Part shown: piece after piece, positions 45,621-57,408 of the stretch
Numbering within the stretch: the first letter of the stretch is position 1
Layout: the number at the start of each line of letters is the position of its first letter
From: Pleurodeles waltl
Lineage: Eukaryota; Chordata; Amphibia; Caudata; Salamandridae
Direction: 5' to 3'
Assembly: GCF_031143425.1 (NCBI RefSeq)
Contig: NC_090437.1
Location: forward strand, 1,174,192,863 to 1,174,256,862
Length of the DNA: 64,000 nucleotides
Translations under genes and position numbers: made by a program
The notes under the pieces: model-generated
Told to the model about the DNA's origin: nothing
Database searches by the model: none
The model's input: only the letters and a program-made list of their open reading frames with translations

Positions 45621-47805
45621 TGTTAGACTTGGTATCCTTAGCGTGGTCTCTCCTAACCTTTTGCCTCTGCTTCCCAGGTTGCTGCTGTGTGCTGTATTGC
45701 TGTTTTTGTTACTCTGGACACTTTACCACTGCTGTCCAGTGCTAAAGTGCAAGTGCTCCTTATGTGAAATTACATGTGTAATTGGCTTGTCCATGATTGT
45801 CATATTTGATTTACTAATAAGTCCCTAGTAAAGTGCACTAGAGGTTCCTAGGGACTGTAAATCAAATGCTACTAGTGGGCCTGCAGCACTGATTGTGCAC
45901 CCACATGAGTAGCCCTGTAAACATGGCTCAGACCTGCCACTGCAGTGTCTGTGTGTGCAATTCTTAAACTGCCATTTCGACCTGGCAAGTGTACCCACTT
46001 GACAGGCCCAAACCTTCCCTTTTTATACATGTAAGGCACCCCTAAGGTGGGTCCTAGGTAGCCCCCTGGGCAGGGTGCAGTGTATGTTGAAGGGGGGACA
46101 TGTACTGATGTGTTTTGCATGTCCTAACCGTGAAATACTGCCAAATTTGTTTTTCACTGTTGCAAGGCCTATCTCTCTCATAGGTTAACATGGGGGCTGC
46201 CTTTAAATATCCTTAAAGTGCAATTTCCCTTTAAGAGCAGATAGAAATATGGAGTGTGGGGTCTCTGAACTCACAATTTAAAAATACATCTTTTAGTGAA
46301 GTTGGTTTTTAGATTGGTAGTTTGAAAATGCCACTTTTAGAAATTAGGCATTTTCTTGCTTTAACCCTTCTGTGACCTGCCAGTTTGTGGATTCCCTGTC
46401 TAGATCAGACTGACAGTTGGTCTGTTTGTGAATCTCGTCTAGACAGTGACACAAAGGGAGCTTGGGTGTAACCTGCATATCCTGATGAGCCATCTGGGCT
46501 AGAGTGGAGGGAGAAGTGCTCACACAATGCAGTCTCCAAGTCCCTGGTGTGTGTCTGGGGCCTGGTCTGGGCAAGGCAGGATCCTGTAAACAACAGAGAT
46601 TTTTCTATGAAGTTGGGCAACTTCAAAGGCAGAAAGTAGTGTTAGGGGTAGACTAAAAACCCCAGACTTTCGATTTCTTCAAGATTTGCTTCTGAAACCA
46701 AGAGGAACCTCTGCCAAGGCGAAGAGTTGAGGAGAAGTGCTGCCCCTTCCTGTGACTGGGCTTTGTTGGGCTATCCTGCAGTTGCTGCGTCTGCCTGTGA
46801 AAAGGGACAAAGACTGGACTTTGTGGCATATTTCTGCTTGAGAAGAATCTCCAAGGGCTTGGCCTGAGCTTTCCCTCTGTTCTGAAGTCTCAGGGCCAAC
46901 AAAGACTTCCTCTGCCAGCCCCTGGATTCTCTGCTGAGACTCCTGCCCTGTCAAGTGGTGCCTAATCCATTCCCTGGGCCCTTGAAAGGAGAAGCTGGTG
47001 GAAAAACCAAGAAGAAACAAGTAAACTGACTTTGGATGACTCCGGACCGATGCCGCTGCCGAATCCTGTGACGCCGCCTACAACCGAAGCCATGGTCCTC
47101 CCTGGAGTGTGACAACCCTGCAGGCCCAACGCTGCTGCAGCCTCACTGAAGTCCGCTCCTCCGTGGAAGTCGCTGCACCACATCGTGACCACCGGACATC
47201 AACTCTGCTGGAAGTACACTGATCCAATGCTTCGGGCCGACGCCGCCTCACATCCACCGCTCCGCAGCAAGGACGCAACACCCCTTTGTGATGCCTCCGC
47301 TCCGCAGTACCGGAACCGACTCCACCTCAAATCCAGCAACGCCGCTATCCCCAACTTGTTTCCTCATTTTCACAAGGTACTGTGACTCAGTGACTGGCGC
47401 CATTGGCATCGGATTGGTGGGAACAACTCTGTCACAATGCTGTGATATCACCTAACCGAAGCATTTGTGTTTATAAGCACTATTTGTGTGTTTAATCTTT
47501 AGAAATTCATAACTTGACTTGTGTATGTTGGATTTTTGCCTTTTTGGTCCTGTTTTGCTCTGATAAATATTGGCTATTGTTCCAAACCTTGTGGTGTCCA
47601 TTTTGTAGCGTTTCACTGCATTACTGTGTTTGTTGGTACAAATACTTTCCACATTGTCTCTGGGTTAAGCCTTTCTGCTGGTGCCAGTCTACCAAGAGGG
47701 TGAGCGAGGGTTTACCGGGTGTGTTTCTCCTTTGCCCTGACTAGAGTGAAGGTCCTTGTTTGGACAGGGGGTAACCTGACTGCCAACTAAAATTAATTTC
47801 TAACA
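45621..47805 (+). mobile_element. Solo LTR (2.2 kb), plus orientation
   Basis: The LTR begins TGTTAGACTTGG and ends AATTTCTAACA. It is flanked by CTTCC (45616-45620) and CTTCT (47806-47810), a 4/5 target duplication. The insertion point is confirmed by the uninterrupted family F copy at 16560-17234, which reads straight across. It is the longest and most complete example of the LTR family also seen at 2616, 10015 and 26894. It has no internal coding region. Confidence 0.86.
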
Positions 47806-48410
47806 CTTCTACATTGATTACCATTTGCTTTGTAACTCACACTTTCTGGCTTCCCATTTGCTGGCTTTATTTGATTTAAGCTCTCTAGGTTCAGTTTGCC
47901 CCTCCCGCTGCTTAACCTGTGTTTTCTGTATCCTTCTACAACTCACTTGCTGTTAATAGGTCTTTAAATCTTGTTCCTCTCTCATCACATTTTCTGTGCA
48001 TTCAAAGACTGAGGCCAAATGTTAGGCAAAGTCTTCCAAGGGCACTTGTTTACTTTTCTTTCTCTGACTTCAAAGTAGGAGGATTTATTTGACAATCTTG
48101 CTGAATACTGGGGTTAGGCAAGAGTGTGTTTCTAGCACACAACAACATTTACATGGTCTGTGGAAGCATATCAGAATATATCAGAGTTTTGAACCCACAA
48201 ATTAAGCTTATTTTTTGTTATTTCTGAAGTGTGTTGAAAACAAATACTTTAATGTGATCAAAACCAATCATTAAACTAGGATTCAATTTCCACACATTTT
48301 GGTCTGTGCACTGTATCGTTTTATTAGTAAGACTGTATTTCTGCGCAAATGAGATGGTAATTTCAATTGAAAATGTGTTGTCTCTAATGTCAGTGTGCTG
48401 CTGCACCACG
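47806..48410 (+). repeat. Family F repeat, 5' unique part, copy 2 (right of LTR)
   Basis: It continues the alignment with 16650-17234: GTGCATTCAAA, then TTCACTTT/CTTCAAAG-like blocks, TTTCCACACA, and CAATTGAAAATGTGTTGT just before the minisatellite. Confidence 0.7.
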
Positions 48411-49515
48411 AATACTCAACTCTGCACACTCCACTCTAATCTGCACCACTCCACACCAATGCACTCTACTTTGTACCACTCTTTGTTACAAAACTCCACC
48501 CCACTCTGGACCACTCCACTCCACACCACTGCACTCTACGCCACTTCACGATATGTCTCTCTACTCTACCCCGTATCACTCTACTCTTTGCCACTCTACT
48601 CAACACCACTGCACTCTTTGCCACTGCATGTGGCACCTCGCCAGTCTAGGCGACACCAAACTACTCTGCACAACTCCACTCTACACCATTATACTCTATG
48701 CCACTCTGCAACACTGCACTCTATGCCACTGCACTCTATGCCAATACATTCTGCGCTAATGCACATTACTCTGTAACACTCAACTCTATGCTACTGCACT
48801 CTACACCACTTTACTCTACGCTATTGCACTCTATTCAACTGCATTCTTCCCTGCACCACTCCACTCTGTACCACTTCATTCAACTCTGAAACCATCCACT
48901 CTATGCCACTGCACTCTACGGCACTCTACTCTTAACCACCACACACAACGTCTACGCCACTGCAATCTACTCTGCATCACTGTACTCTGTTACTGCTCTC
49001 TATGCCACTCTACTCCACTCTACACCATTACACTCTGACACACTATGCTGTACTACTCCACTCTACGCCACTGTACTTTATGCCACTATGGCACTCTACT
49101 CTACACCACTCTATGCCACTTCATTCTGTGCCACTCGACTGTACTATGCACTGTATGCCACTGCATTCTATGCCTTTGCACTCTACTCTGCACCACTCTA
49201 CTCTGCATCACTTAACTCTGTGCCACTGCACTCTGCACCACTGACTCTACTTTGCAAAACTCTAATCTGTGTCACTGCATTCTATGATGCTGCATTGTAC
49301 ACTGCTGAATTCAATGTCACTGCACTCAATGCCACTATACTCTGCAACACTCTATGCTAATGCATTCTACACCAGTCAACTCTACTCTATGCCACTCAAG
49401 TGTTTGCCACTCCAATACACAACACACTCTGCCACTCCACTCTACAACACTCTACTCCACTCCTCGCCATTCCACTCCACAACAGTCCATGCCACTCACC
49501 TCTATGCCACTTAGA
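48411..49515 (+). repeat. CCACTCTATG-type minisatellite, copy 2
   Basis: About 1.1 kb of imperfect units such as CCACTCTACG, CCACTGCACT and CTATGCCACT, mostly 10 bp apart. It is the same array type as 17235-18131 but richer in CCACTGCACTCTATG variants, so the two arrays have evolved separately. Long open frames here are artefacts. Confidence 0.88.
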
Positions 49516-49789
49516 CATGATGAACAGCCGCCACACCGGTGAACAACATTGGCAAAGTAAATAGCTCTTGCATAGGTGAGATCTTTTAGCTCTGCCACTG
49601 ATTGTTTTGCTTTGGAAACACACATGCCTGTTGTCAGGGCAATCACACATGCAGCAAATAATACAGAATCTGCTTCTAAATGTACCCAGAGATCAGAAGC
49701 CCAGCATATGCAGTTTTCTATACTTGATAACATTTGGAAAGTGTTGCTTTGACACATCCACATGTTCACGACATGGTGCATGTCACTGC

Positions 49790-50470
49790 AGAGTGGGGAA
49801 TAAAGAGGCAGAGAGACAGGGAAATAATAACAAAGAAAAAGAGAGAAGTGGACGGGGGAAATAGAAAAAAGACTGAGGTAGAAGAGAGAGGCTGGTGAGG
49901 TACAGAAAGATGGACAGAGGAAGAGGAGAGGTGTGACAGAGAGAGGAAGAGCAAAATAGAGAGAACATGAGAAATAAATAAATGGCAGGTGTGAATAGGA
50001 ATAACAAAAAGGAAAAAAAGAGAGAAAAAGGAGAAGGGGTAGGCATGATAACCAAGAATAGAATGGGTGAGTTAGAACTGAGTAGGAGAGAAAAGCTATA
50101 GGAAAGAAAGAAAACATGCAGGTACGAATGGAGAACAAGGTAGAAGGGGAAGTGAAAGGGAAATAGAAGGAGTAAAAGGAGATAGAAAGATACGTTTGAG
50201 AAATTTAGAAAGGGAAAGGCAATAGAAAAGGAAGGCCCGTGAGACTTTAAGAAAGAGATCAACTTGCAAGAGAGAAAAGGTTGGAAATGGAATAACAGAG
50301 AGGACAGAAAAAAAGTGATGATATTAAGACAAAATATGGGAGAGAAAGCAAACGAAGGGAATGAAACTGAGGTAGAGGCTGAAAGTAACCCAGCGAAAGA
50401 GACCTAGACAGACAGTGTAAGACCGAGGAGGACAGAGAGCAATCTAAAGAGAGAAACTCGGTGGTGCTTT
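49790..50470 (+). repeat. Purine-rich (GA/GGAAA) tract, ~0.7 kb
   Basis: The plus strand is overwhelmingly A and G, with GAGAGA, GGAAAT, AAGAAA and AGACAG runs and only isolated pyrimidines. This strand asymmetry keeps several minus frames open and yields artefactual peptides rich in F, S and L. It is irregular rather than a strict tandem repeat. Confidence 0.85.
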
Positions 50471-51869
50471 AAAGTAAAGAAAATGTTATCTAACAGTTTT
50501 CATGTAAAGGGACTTAATTGGCTGTCTGTGGTGAATTTAAGACATTTCAACTCATGCAATCACCACGCATGCTTTTTCCGCACAGCTTTTACCAAGTATG
50601 CTGGTGCCATTTCCCAGGCCCATGCGTAATGCACTCAGGGCCGGACTGGGAACCCAAAACAACTCTGGCAAATTTTGTCGGACCAGCCCCCATAGGGCGC
50701 ATAACGAGAGAGCCTGACCAGTACAGTGGGGCTTGAGGGTGTCCCCCCCAAAAAACATTTTGGGAAAATGGTGAAAACGGGGCATTCTACAACACATTTT
50801 GCATTATATATTCAATTGTATACGTTTTTAAATGATTGTAAATGATGACCTTACAGTGCATCAGGATATAGCATTCTTTATTGGGGCTCTTCAATGGTTC
50901 CCTCACCATCACTTTCTAACAATGCCTCTCATCTCTCCTTAGCGCCTCTCTCACATGTATTTCATTTGTTTATAGCGCTCCTCTTATCAGCGTAGGGTGT
51001 TGGAGCACTTTACATCACACACACATACAGAGACAATGAATCATATGTGTGTAAATCAATGTATAGAAAATTTTGAGGACAACAAGGTGTTTGATTCACA
51101 TGTTGTCTATAAAAGTAGACTTTTTTGTAAGAGTGCTTGGTCTGGGGAAGCATAAACTTTGGATTAAGAACGTAACACTGGTTAAGGTTTACTTTACTAA
51201 TAACAATTTATTCCTACCAAAACAAGCCATTTTTAGCAAAATTAGGGTAATTAAAGACTGGGAAAAAATATAACTTTCTAACCTCACCATGCAGTTTGCA
51301 TGCAGCTCTTTAATTGCAGTTCATTGCTCAGTGTGCTAAATTATAATTGTAATTTATGGACTGCACAGTAACAGCTCTGTGACAATACAGTATCCCACTG
51401 AGCTCTGCACATAAAATACTGTTCTGTGATCTGCATATTGCTTGTTCTTTGCAGCAGACATATTAACCCTCTGCGCTGCCTTAACCGACTCAAAACTGCC
51501 ATTAGACAAAACCCAGTCTCCCTCCAGCAGGCACATTAATCACCAGAGTTATTTTGGCTCTTTTATTGCTGCCTGAAAACTGTTGGATATGAAAGGAAGG
51601 GTGCAGTGCTTTCAAAACTGCTACACTGCTACAAAACCGGCTCCCAGTAACAAAAGCGGGCCCCCACCTTTACAGCCTCCTGGGGAAATGCCTGATGCCT
51701 GGTACAGCCAGTCTGGCCTTAAATGTGCTGCTCCAGTCCAGATTTTTCCTTAGAATTTTGGGACTTGTAGTCCTATTTAATACTGGAATATATTTCTATA
51801 CTGGACTAAACAAGACTGTCCCAGAACTCGAAGTAAAAAAAGCTGGAATAGAGCTGTACACATGGACTT
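50471..51869. other. Intronic stretch; possible hAT end at 50636
   Basis: No gene was seen. CAGGGCCGGACTGGGA at 50636-50651 has the CAG-GGCC style of some hAT ends, but no partner was found. TATAGCGCTCCTCTTATC at about 50972 resembles a dispersed short repeat; this is recollection, not proof. Confidence 0.35.
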
Positions 51870-52161
51870 GGATAACTTGGCAGGGCTTACCACACCCGAG
51901 TTTATATATATATAGATACAGATTTTTGCACTGAGGAACTATTTTTGAAAGTGCCATTTATTTATCCATTTATTTTAGTTTATTACCACTTTTGCCTTTA
52001 TATGCCTTTATATGAACTCGTTCAATAAAATGGAGCCGACGATTTTGTACATATGAGTGATTTTAGATTTTTCAATTTCCCTCTCTATATTCGACGAGCT
52101 TGTTTGGGTATTGTGCAGCCTTTTGGTGTCTGATCGAGTTGCACCGCCTTTTTTGTAAATC

Positions 52162-52205
<44 letters not shown>

Positions 52206-52255
52206 GGATAACTTGGCAGGGCTTTAAGTAGATGCCTTTACCACACCTGAGTTTG

Positions 52256-52319
<64 letters not shown>

Positions 52320-52376
52320 CATATATATATATATATATATTTGCATATATATATACATGCACACACACACATATAC
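51870..52376. repeat. AT microsatellites with duplicated flank
   Basis: (AT)n arrays occupy about 52163-52201 and 52259-52345. The flank GGATAACTTGGCAGGGCTT with CACACC-GAGTTT occurs before each array, at about 51879 and 52203, so a unit containing flank plus AT array has been duplicated. AATAAAATGGAGCCGACG lies at 52025 and may be the end of an unclassified retroelement. Confidence 0.6.
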
Positions 52377-52389
52377 ATAAGAAATGAAG

Positions 52390-54340
52390 GTTGTAAAATA
52401 ATTGTATATCTGGATGGTTGGGTCTGTAAGAGTCTCAGAAGACTCTAGCGGAAGCTTTATTTCTCAAGGGCCATCTCCCGCAGGAGTCAGACCCCCACAA
52501 GAGCAAGTGCTCTGACTGGCTGCCAGCACCATGAGAAAATTTTGCTGGCACCCTTCACAGAACTTGGGGACTTAGTCCCCTGCTCTGAAGTTAGATTTTA
52601 AAAAAAACTATAGAAATGTGTAGGGATACCCTGACCCTCTAGGCCCCATGAATTGGATCCAGAGGGACCTCCTGCTGGGGCTCCCCCCCCAAAAAAGGCA
52701 AATGCTGCATTCCTGCGGACCTCCAGTGGGATTGATAAAAAACTATTTACTGGTTTGCATTTAATACCCTTATTTCCTGGGGAACCCCCACCTCTTGGGG
52801 CTGAGTTCATGAAGGTGAGGGGGGCTGCCTGGCTCCTCTCCCTGAGCTTTCAGAGGCCCCGGGAGCCCACCCTGGGGCCCAAATTATTTTTTGGAGGGGA
52901 TGGGGGGTCTGAGTGCTCCCCTCCCCAAGCCTCCAGCGGACCTGGGGAGCCCCCCTGGGGGCCACAATTTCTTTGTATGGGGAGGTGGGCCACCCATCCC
53001 TCTCCTGAGCCTTAAAATGCCCCAGCAAGCACATCCCCGGGGCCAGACCATTAAAGGACCCTGGGAGCCCACTTCAGAGCCAATTATTTTAAGGGAGGGG
53101 GCTGGCTCAATAGCTAAGTACCAGGGAGCCCACATGTGTTTGCTCTCACTCGCATTTTCTGACTTTCATGCAAGCTGGAGCAAAAATCAAGTCCACTCCA
53201 GGTGGGCGGGACCTTAAAAAATACTCTCCCCGCTGGGAGCAGACTTTTGCTCAGTTTCCCTGCTTGCACTGAAGCATTAGTATCTGCTCCCTGTGAACGG
53301 GAGCAATTGTGTCTCCCGCTGCATGCAGGGAGACAGTTTGGGCCACAGGGTCCTTGGGGCTCCCCCTGGGGCCCCCAGCAAGAGTATAGTGGATGCCCTG
53401 GGCAGGAACCATGGTGCCCGCCTTTTACAAATGTAGGACCCGCAAGTGGGGTCTCGCGGGCTCAGGGAGGCAGGCCGTACAGCCCTTTCATCTTTTAACA
53501 TAGGCCCTGGGGGATGGGGACCCCAGGGCCTAATATGACTCGGGCAAGGGTCCCCAGGGCTTTCCCCTTTAAAATAGGGCTTGGGGGATAAGGTCCCCAG
53601 AACCTAATAAGGCAAGAGAATGGGGGCTCCCTCCCCTTTAAAAAAAAAAGCCCACCCCCCTCCACGCACGACCATAGGCCATGTGCAGTGTGGGATTGGC
53701 TGCCTTTGGGGGGGGAGGAGGCTGGCCACAGGACCTGCAGCCACCCCGAGGCCATGCACAGCATGGGGTAGGATTTACATATGCTAATTAAATATTACTT
53801 TACATTAAAATACCCTAGAAATTCAGGGAAAAAAACAAAGGTTAAAGTAACGTTACAGTTAGGTGTGATAAAAAGATCTGTTTTTGTTTAAAAAAAAAAA
53901 ACTTAGAAATTCACTGAAAAAATCAAAGGTGAAAGTAACGTTATAGTTAGGTGAATTTGTCAGTGCTAAAATTAATGTTTTGAACTCAAAAAAATCACAG
54001 GAATTCACCAGTTATAATTAGCAAAGCTAACTATTACTTGCGCCCCCACCATGCACTGCTTATGACTTCACATATTACATCACTATTAATATGTTCTATA
54101 CCATAATTTATGACATCACTGATGACATTTCAAATGACATCACTGATGACATCATCCAATGAGTGTCTTAGTTTGTTTTATAGTTTACACAGTGGCGGGT
54201 AACTATCAGATTACTACTCTACCTAACTGTGTACAGCCGATGTCCAGCCATTTCTGTGTTTTTTTTTTTTTTTGTTCAAAACGTTAATGTTGTCACTGAC
54301 AAATTCACCTAACTCTAACATTACTTTAACTTTTATTTTT
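52390..54340 (+). repeat. Family D repeat, copy 2, with internal inverted repeat
   Basis: The order of blocks matches 24180-25300: GCTCTGACTGGCTGCCA (52518), a GC-rich section of imperfect 80-120 bp repeats with CTGGGGAGCCC-type cores (52650-53770), then ACCATGCACTGC (54047). It also holds two direct copies of a TAGAAATTCA...AGTTAGGTG unit (53813-53866, 53901-53953), and 57 bp inverted arms at 53929-53985 and 54274-54330. No coding region is credible. Confidence 0.6.
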
Positions 54341-55549
54341 TTGGGAGCACTAGGGAGCCCGGCAGCAAGATGGCGGTCATATAGTGAGACCCTGCCGGCC
54401 GACTCACTTAGCCAGCAAAACTCCTCTGCAACTTGGTGCCAAATGCCTCAAAACTAGCCTGAAGTGCTGCCTCAACAGAAGCAGCAGCGGATGATAGCAC
54501 TATTTTTACAGTAGCCTCCGGGGAGCCCAAAAACCATTGCAGCTGGTCGCAGCCTGCATTGTGGCATTGTGGCATCATGCGCCATTGCTGCCCATCTCAC
54601 ATCCTGAGGCGACATCGGAGTGCGCATCAGGCCACTCTTGGGGGCCTCTTGCTGCAGCTGGGAGACCACAAGACTTGCTACGGGCTGGCTCACAAGAGAA
54701 CAAGTATCGGGGGACCCTAGGCTGACCTGATGAGGGCTACTCCACTAGGGCTACCGCCATCTGACCTCACGGTGGGCAGGCCCCTATGTACCATGTCATG
54801 TGGGGCCTGCCTTGCTCGAGTTGAGCAAGGTGGGGTCAGAGATTGGCCTGCCCAAGCAGCCCTACCTTCCCTGCAGTGGGGGCCACAAGGCAAGTGAGTT
54901 ATGTGCTTTTGTAACCCTGTGTGACTGCCGGGGATCCACATCACACTCAACATCCTCCCCAGACTGCCCGAAAGCTCCTGTGACAGAGGCCACCGGCGGC
55001 TGGCAGGTGACACATTTGTACCTGGGTGCGGCCTCGACGAGGGCCTGCCCCGCTCTGGGCACAAGACGCAGCACCTGGGCTAGACCCTGGGCTGTGACTG
55101 GAGCACTGCCCCTCTTCCCTCCGGCACTGGTGAGGATGAGGAGCCTGCGGGTGGCACCTGGATGGCAATCCTGACTGGAGGCCGCTAGATGGGAACAGCA
55201 GATGCAGGTGAGGTGCGTGGGGGGGCCCTTGGTGATCTGAAGACCTTGATGGCCACGAGAGGGGACTTTGATGTGGTCTGCAGCCCAACCTGACAATTGC
55301 TGCTTTTCTGCTGGGCCACTTCCTACAGCCATTGACAAAATGGAAGAATATGTAGAGTGCATACTGTGATCTATATTTAAGGGTGGCATATCAGCAGTCT
55401 TCATTGTGAAGCAAGCCCATCACTTACTCAGTTCCCAATCCCGGTCACCCGGGTGTGCTGGCACGACTCACAGTTGCAAGACTCTGCAATTATAGCGACA
55501 GCAACACAGTCCTGTGACTTGCGCATGAATGCTGCACCATACAATATCA

Positions 55550-55735
55550 GGGAAATTACCTCTCATTCCTCCCCGATTTCACGCTCACACTACAGGCAGG
55601 TTGGCCTGAATTTCTTGCTTCCAAGCGTCTGCTTCAGAAAGCAGAGATAACGTACCCAGCTAAACTTCGGATTCATCATGATTGCAAGCCTCAATATTTC
55701 ACCGGACCCAAAGTGGCACTGAAGTTCTCATGACA
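55550..55735 (+). pseudogene. L1 ORF1, C-terminal domain remnant
   Basis: The plus strand reads LPDFTLTLQAGWPEFLASKR then LLQKAEITYPAKLRIHHD and QYFTGPKVALKF. This follows the L1 ORF1 C-terminal pattern (PDFT, a helix with R/K, then YPAKLR). Upstream ORF1 parts cannot be read with confidence because of frame changes. Confidence 0.65.
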
Positions 55736-56249
55736 GATATCTAGCTCCAAGGCTGGTCCCGGGGTGGACCAGCCTCACACAATGATGGCTGCCAGAGTGA
55801 TAATGAATGACTGGCCCCTTCATGCTGACTGCATAGAGGCAGCCGTCCATAGGGAGCTTCATCAGTATTGATGATCCCTTTGGCCCCTCCACCTTTGACT
55901 TTTATATCTGGACCCCACTGCTATGAACAACACACAACATGACTCGACACAACACAACCTCAGCAACATCAGGTCCTGCACCTGCACCGACCTCCGCTGG
56001 AGGTCCTTCCATTGACTGCTGTCCACCCAGTTTGAATTCAACTGGGCACTTTGCCTGGCTCTCTTCCACCTCACGGGATGATTCCCAATGTATTTCGCTA
56101 CTGTTTGGGGTTGATTTGGGGAGGAGGGTTGGACAAGTTTCTTCAACCGGGTTTGGAGGCTGACATGGGAGGGGGATGGATGTGGTGGACTGTTTGCTCT
56201 TTCTTATTTGTTTTACTCCCCCACCCATGCCTGACAAGACATCCTATTG

Positions 56250-57104
56250 CTCCACTGTCCCCACGGGCATGCACTTGATGCTCTTACCATCCCAAATATA
56301 GTATTCATTCCCCCTAGACAGGGGATAACTGACATACAGTGCCTGATCTGGCACATCCATGGCCTAAGTGGCAAACGGAAAGCCAGGCTGGTCCACTCAT
56401 ACATCAATAGACACCACACAGGCATCTGCTTCCTGCAGGAGTTTCACCTAAACCCGGCTACTGCTCTCCACCTCCCCACTTGGTAGAATGCTCAAACCTA
56501 TACGTCCCTATACTCCAGCTATGTTCGGGAAACAGCCATACTCATTAGCAAAGGGTTTCCCTGGCATGTGCGACAGACACTAAGGGAAAAGGATGGGCAA
56601 CCTGGCATGCGCACCTAGTCATACTAGTTTCGGTCTATGGACCCAACACTGACAGCCCATATTTTGTTGCAGAGGTCTGGCATCAGATAGCCACTATGGG
56701 ACCCAAAACCATTATCTGGTGTGGAGACTTCAATGTTATTCTCAATCACACTGCAGATCACCCTAGTGCCTCCAGAAGGCCCCATCCCAGTGACACAGTG
56801 CAGCTCCATTCGCTCATGGACGACAATTGCCTGTCTGATATCTGGAGACTGAGACACGCTAATAGCACAGAGGACACCTGCATTACGACTGCTTGTGATA
56901 CATGGTCCAGGCTAGACTACTAGCTACTACACGGAGCACTTATCCTGTACCTTATCCGACCTTGCCCCTGTTCTGCTAGAGATAACCCCTCCCTGCTGGC
57001 TGCTTCGCATCCCTTCACCTTGTGCTTAGCACCTATTGGCCTCTGCAACCCTGTCTTCCGAGATGGAGTCCAAAACAGTGATCATCGACTACTACACCCA
57101 TAAC
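56250..57104 (+). pseudogene. L1 ORF2 endonuclease remnant
   Basis: Segments include CLIWHIHGLSGKRKARLVHS (about 56340-56400), ICFLQEFHL (QEFHL in place of QETHL, about 56430), and IIWCGDFNVILNHTADHPS (56711-56770) with the DFN motif. TWSRLDY (about 56900) and DHRLLHP (about 57082-57102) match the final conserved blocks of the APE-type nuclease. Stops and shifts break the frame. The LTR retrotransposon inserted just after this domain. Confidence 0.82.
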
Positions 57105-57109
57105 AAAGG
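57105..57109. repeat. Target-site duplication of the LTR retrotransposon
   Basis: AAAGG at 57105-57109 is repeated exactly at 63190-63194, just outside the two LTRs. Confidence 0.93.
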
Positions 57110-57389
57110 TGTTGTAATTTAGTTGTAATATTTTAAGGTAGCAACATGTAATTACATGTAGGCAGATTTTGTTAGATTAGAGGTTATGACATATTTAAAT
57201 ATAAGTGGTACGTTCCCCCCCCACCTTCCCTTTAGAATGGAATGTTCTGACTGTTAGGTAGAGGAGTTCACAATAGAATGTTGGGAGAGAGAGCTGAGAG
57301 AAGAGGAGATGTGAAGAGCTGATGAGGAGAAGTGGAGATGAAAATAAAGCGTGATTCTAAAGAACCATTGATCTTTTTTCATTATAACA
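57110..57389 (+). repeat. 5' LTR (280 bp)
   Basis: It starts TGTTGTAATTTAGTTG and ends TTCATTATAACA. It holds a C8 run, a GA-rich block and AATAAA at 57343-57348. It is the same as 62909-63189 apart from C8 versus C9. Confidence 0.95.
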
Positions 57390-57390
57390 C

Positions 57391-57408
57391 TGGCGACGAG
57401 GATGGGAT
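57391..57408 (+). other. Primer-binding site
   Basis: TGGCGACGAGGATGGGAT begins two bases after the LTR. TGG complements the CCA end of a tRNA. The tRNA identity was not determined. Confidence 0.65.

Larger units (their letters stand above)
54342..57109 (+). mobile_element. L1-type LINE, 5' portion, plus strand
   Basis: It begins with GGGAGCACTAGGGAGC and CAAGATGGCGGTC near 54342-54380. ORF1 remnants lie near 55565-55725 and the ORF2 endonuclease at about 56250-57104. The element is interrupted at 57109 by a young LTR retrotransposon and resumes at 63195. Frames are broken, so it is an old, inactive copy that served as a target. Confidence 0.8.

Noticed and set aside
48306..49542. Similar repetitive frames up to 156 codons
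   Set aside because: Same minisatellite artefact as at 17-18 kb.
49452..50262. Minus-strand frames of 228 and 159 codons rich in F, L and S that look like membrane proteins
   Set aside because: The hydrophobic appearance is the complement of a purine-rich tract; no real domain and no conserved start context.
54862..55404. 180-codon minus-strand frame
   Set aside because: Lies antisense to a plus-strand L1 5' region; low-complexity, proline/serine-rich and without a domain.
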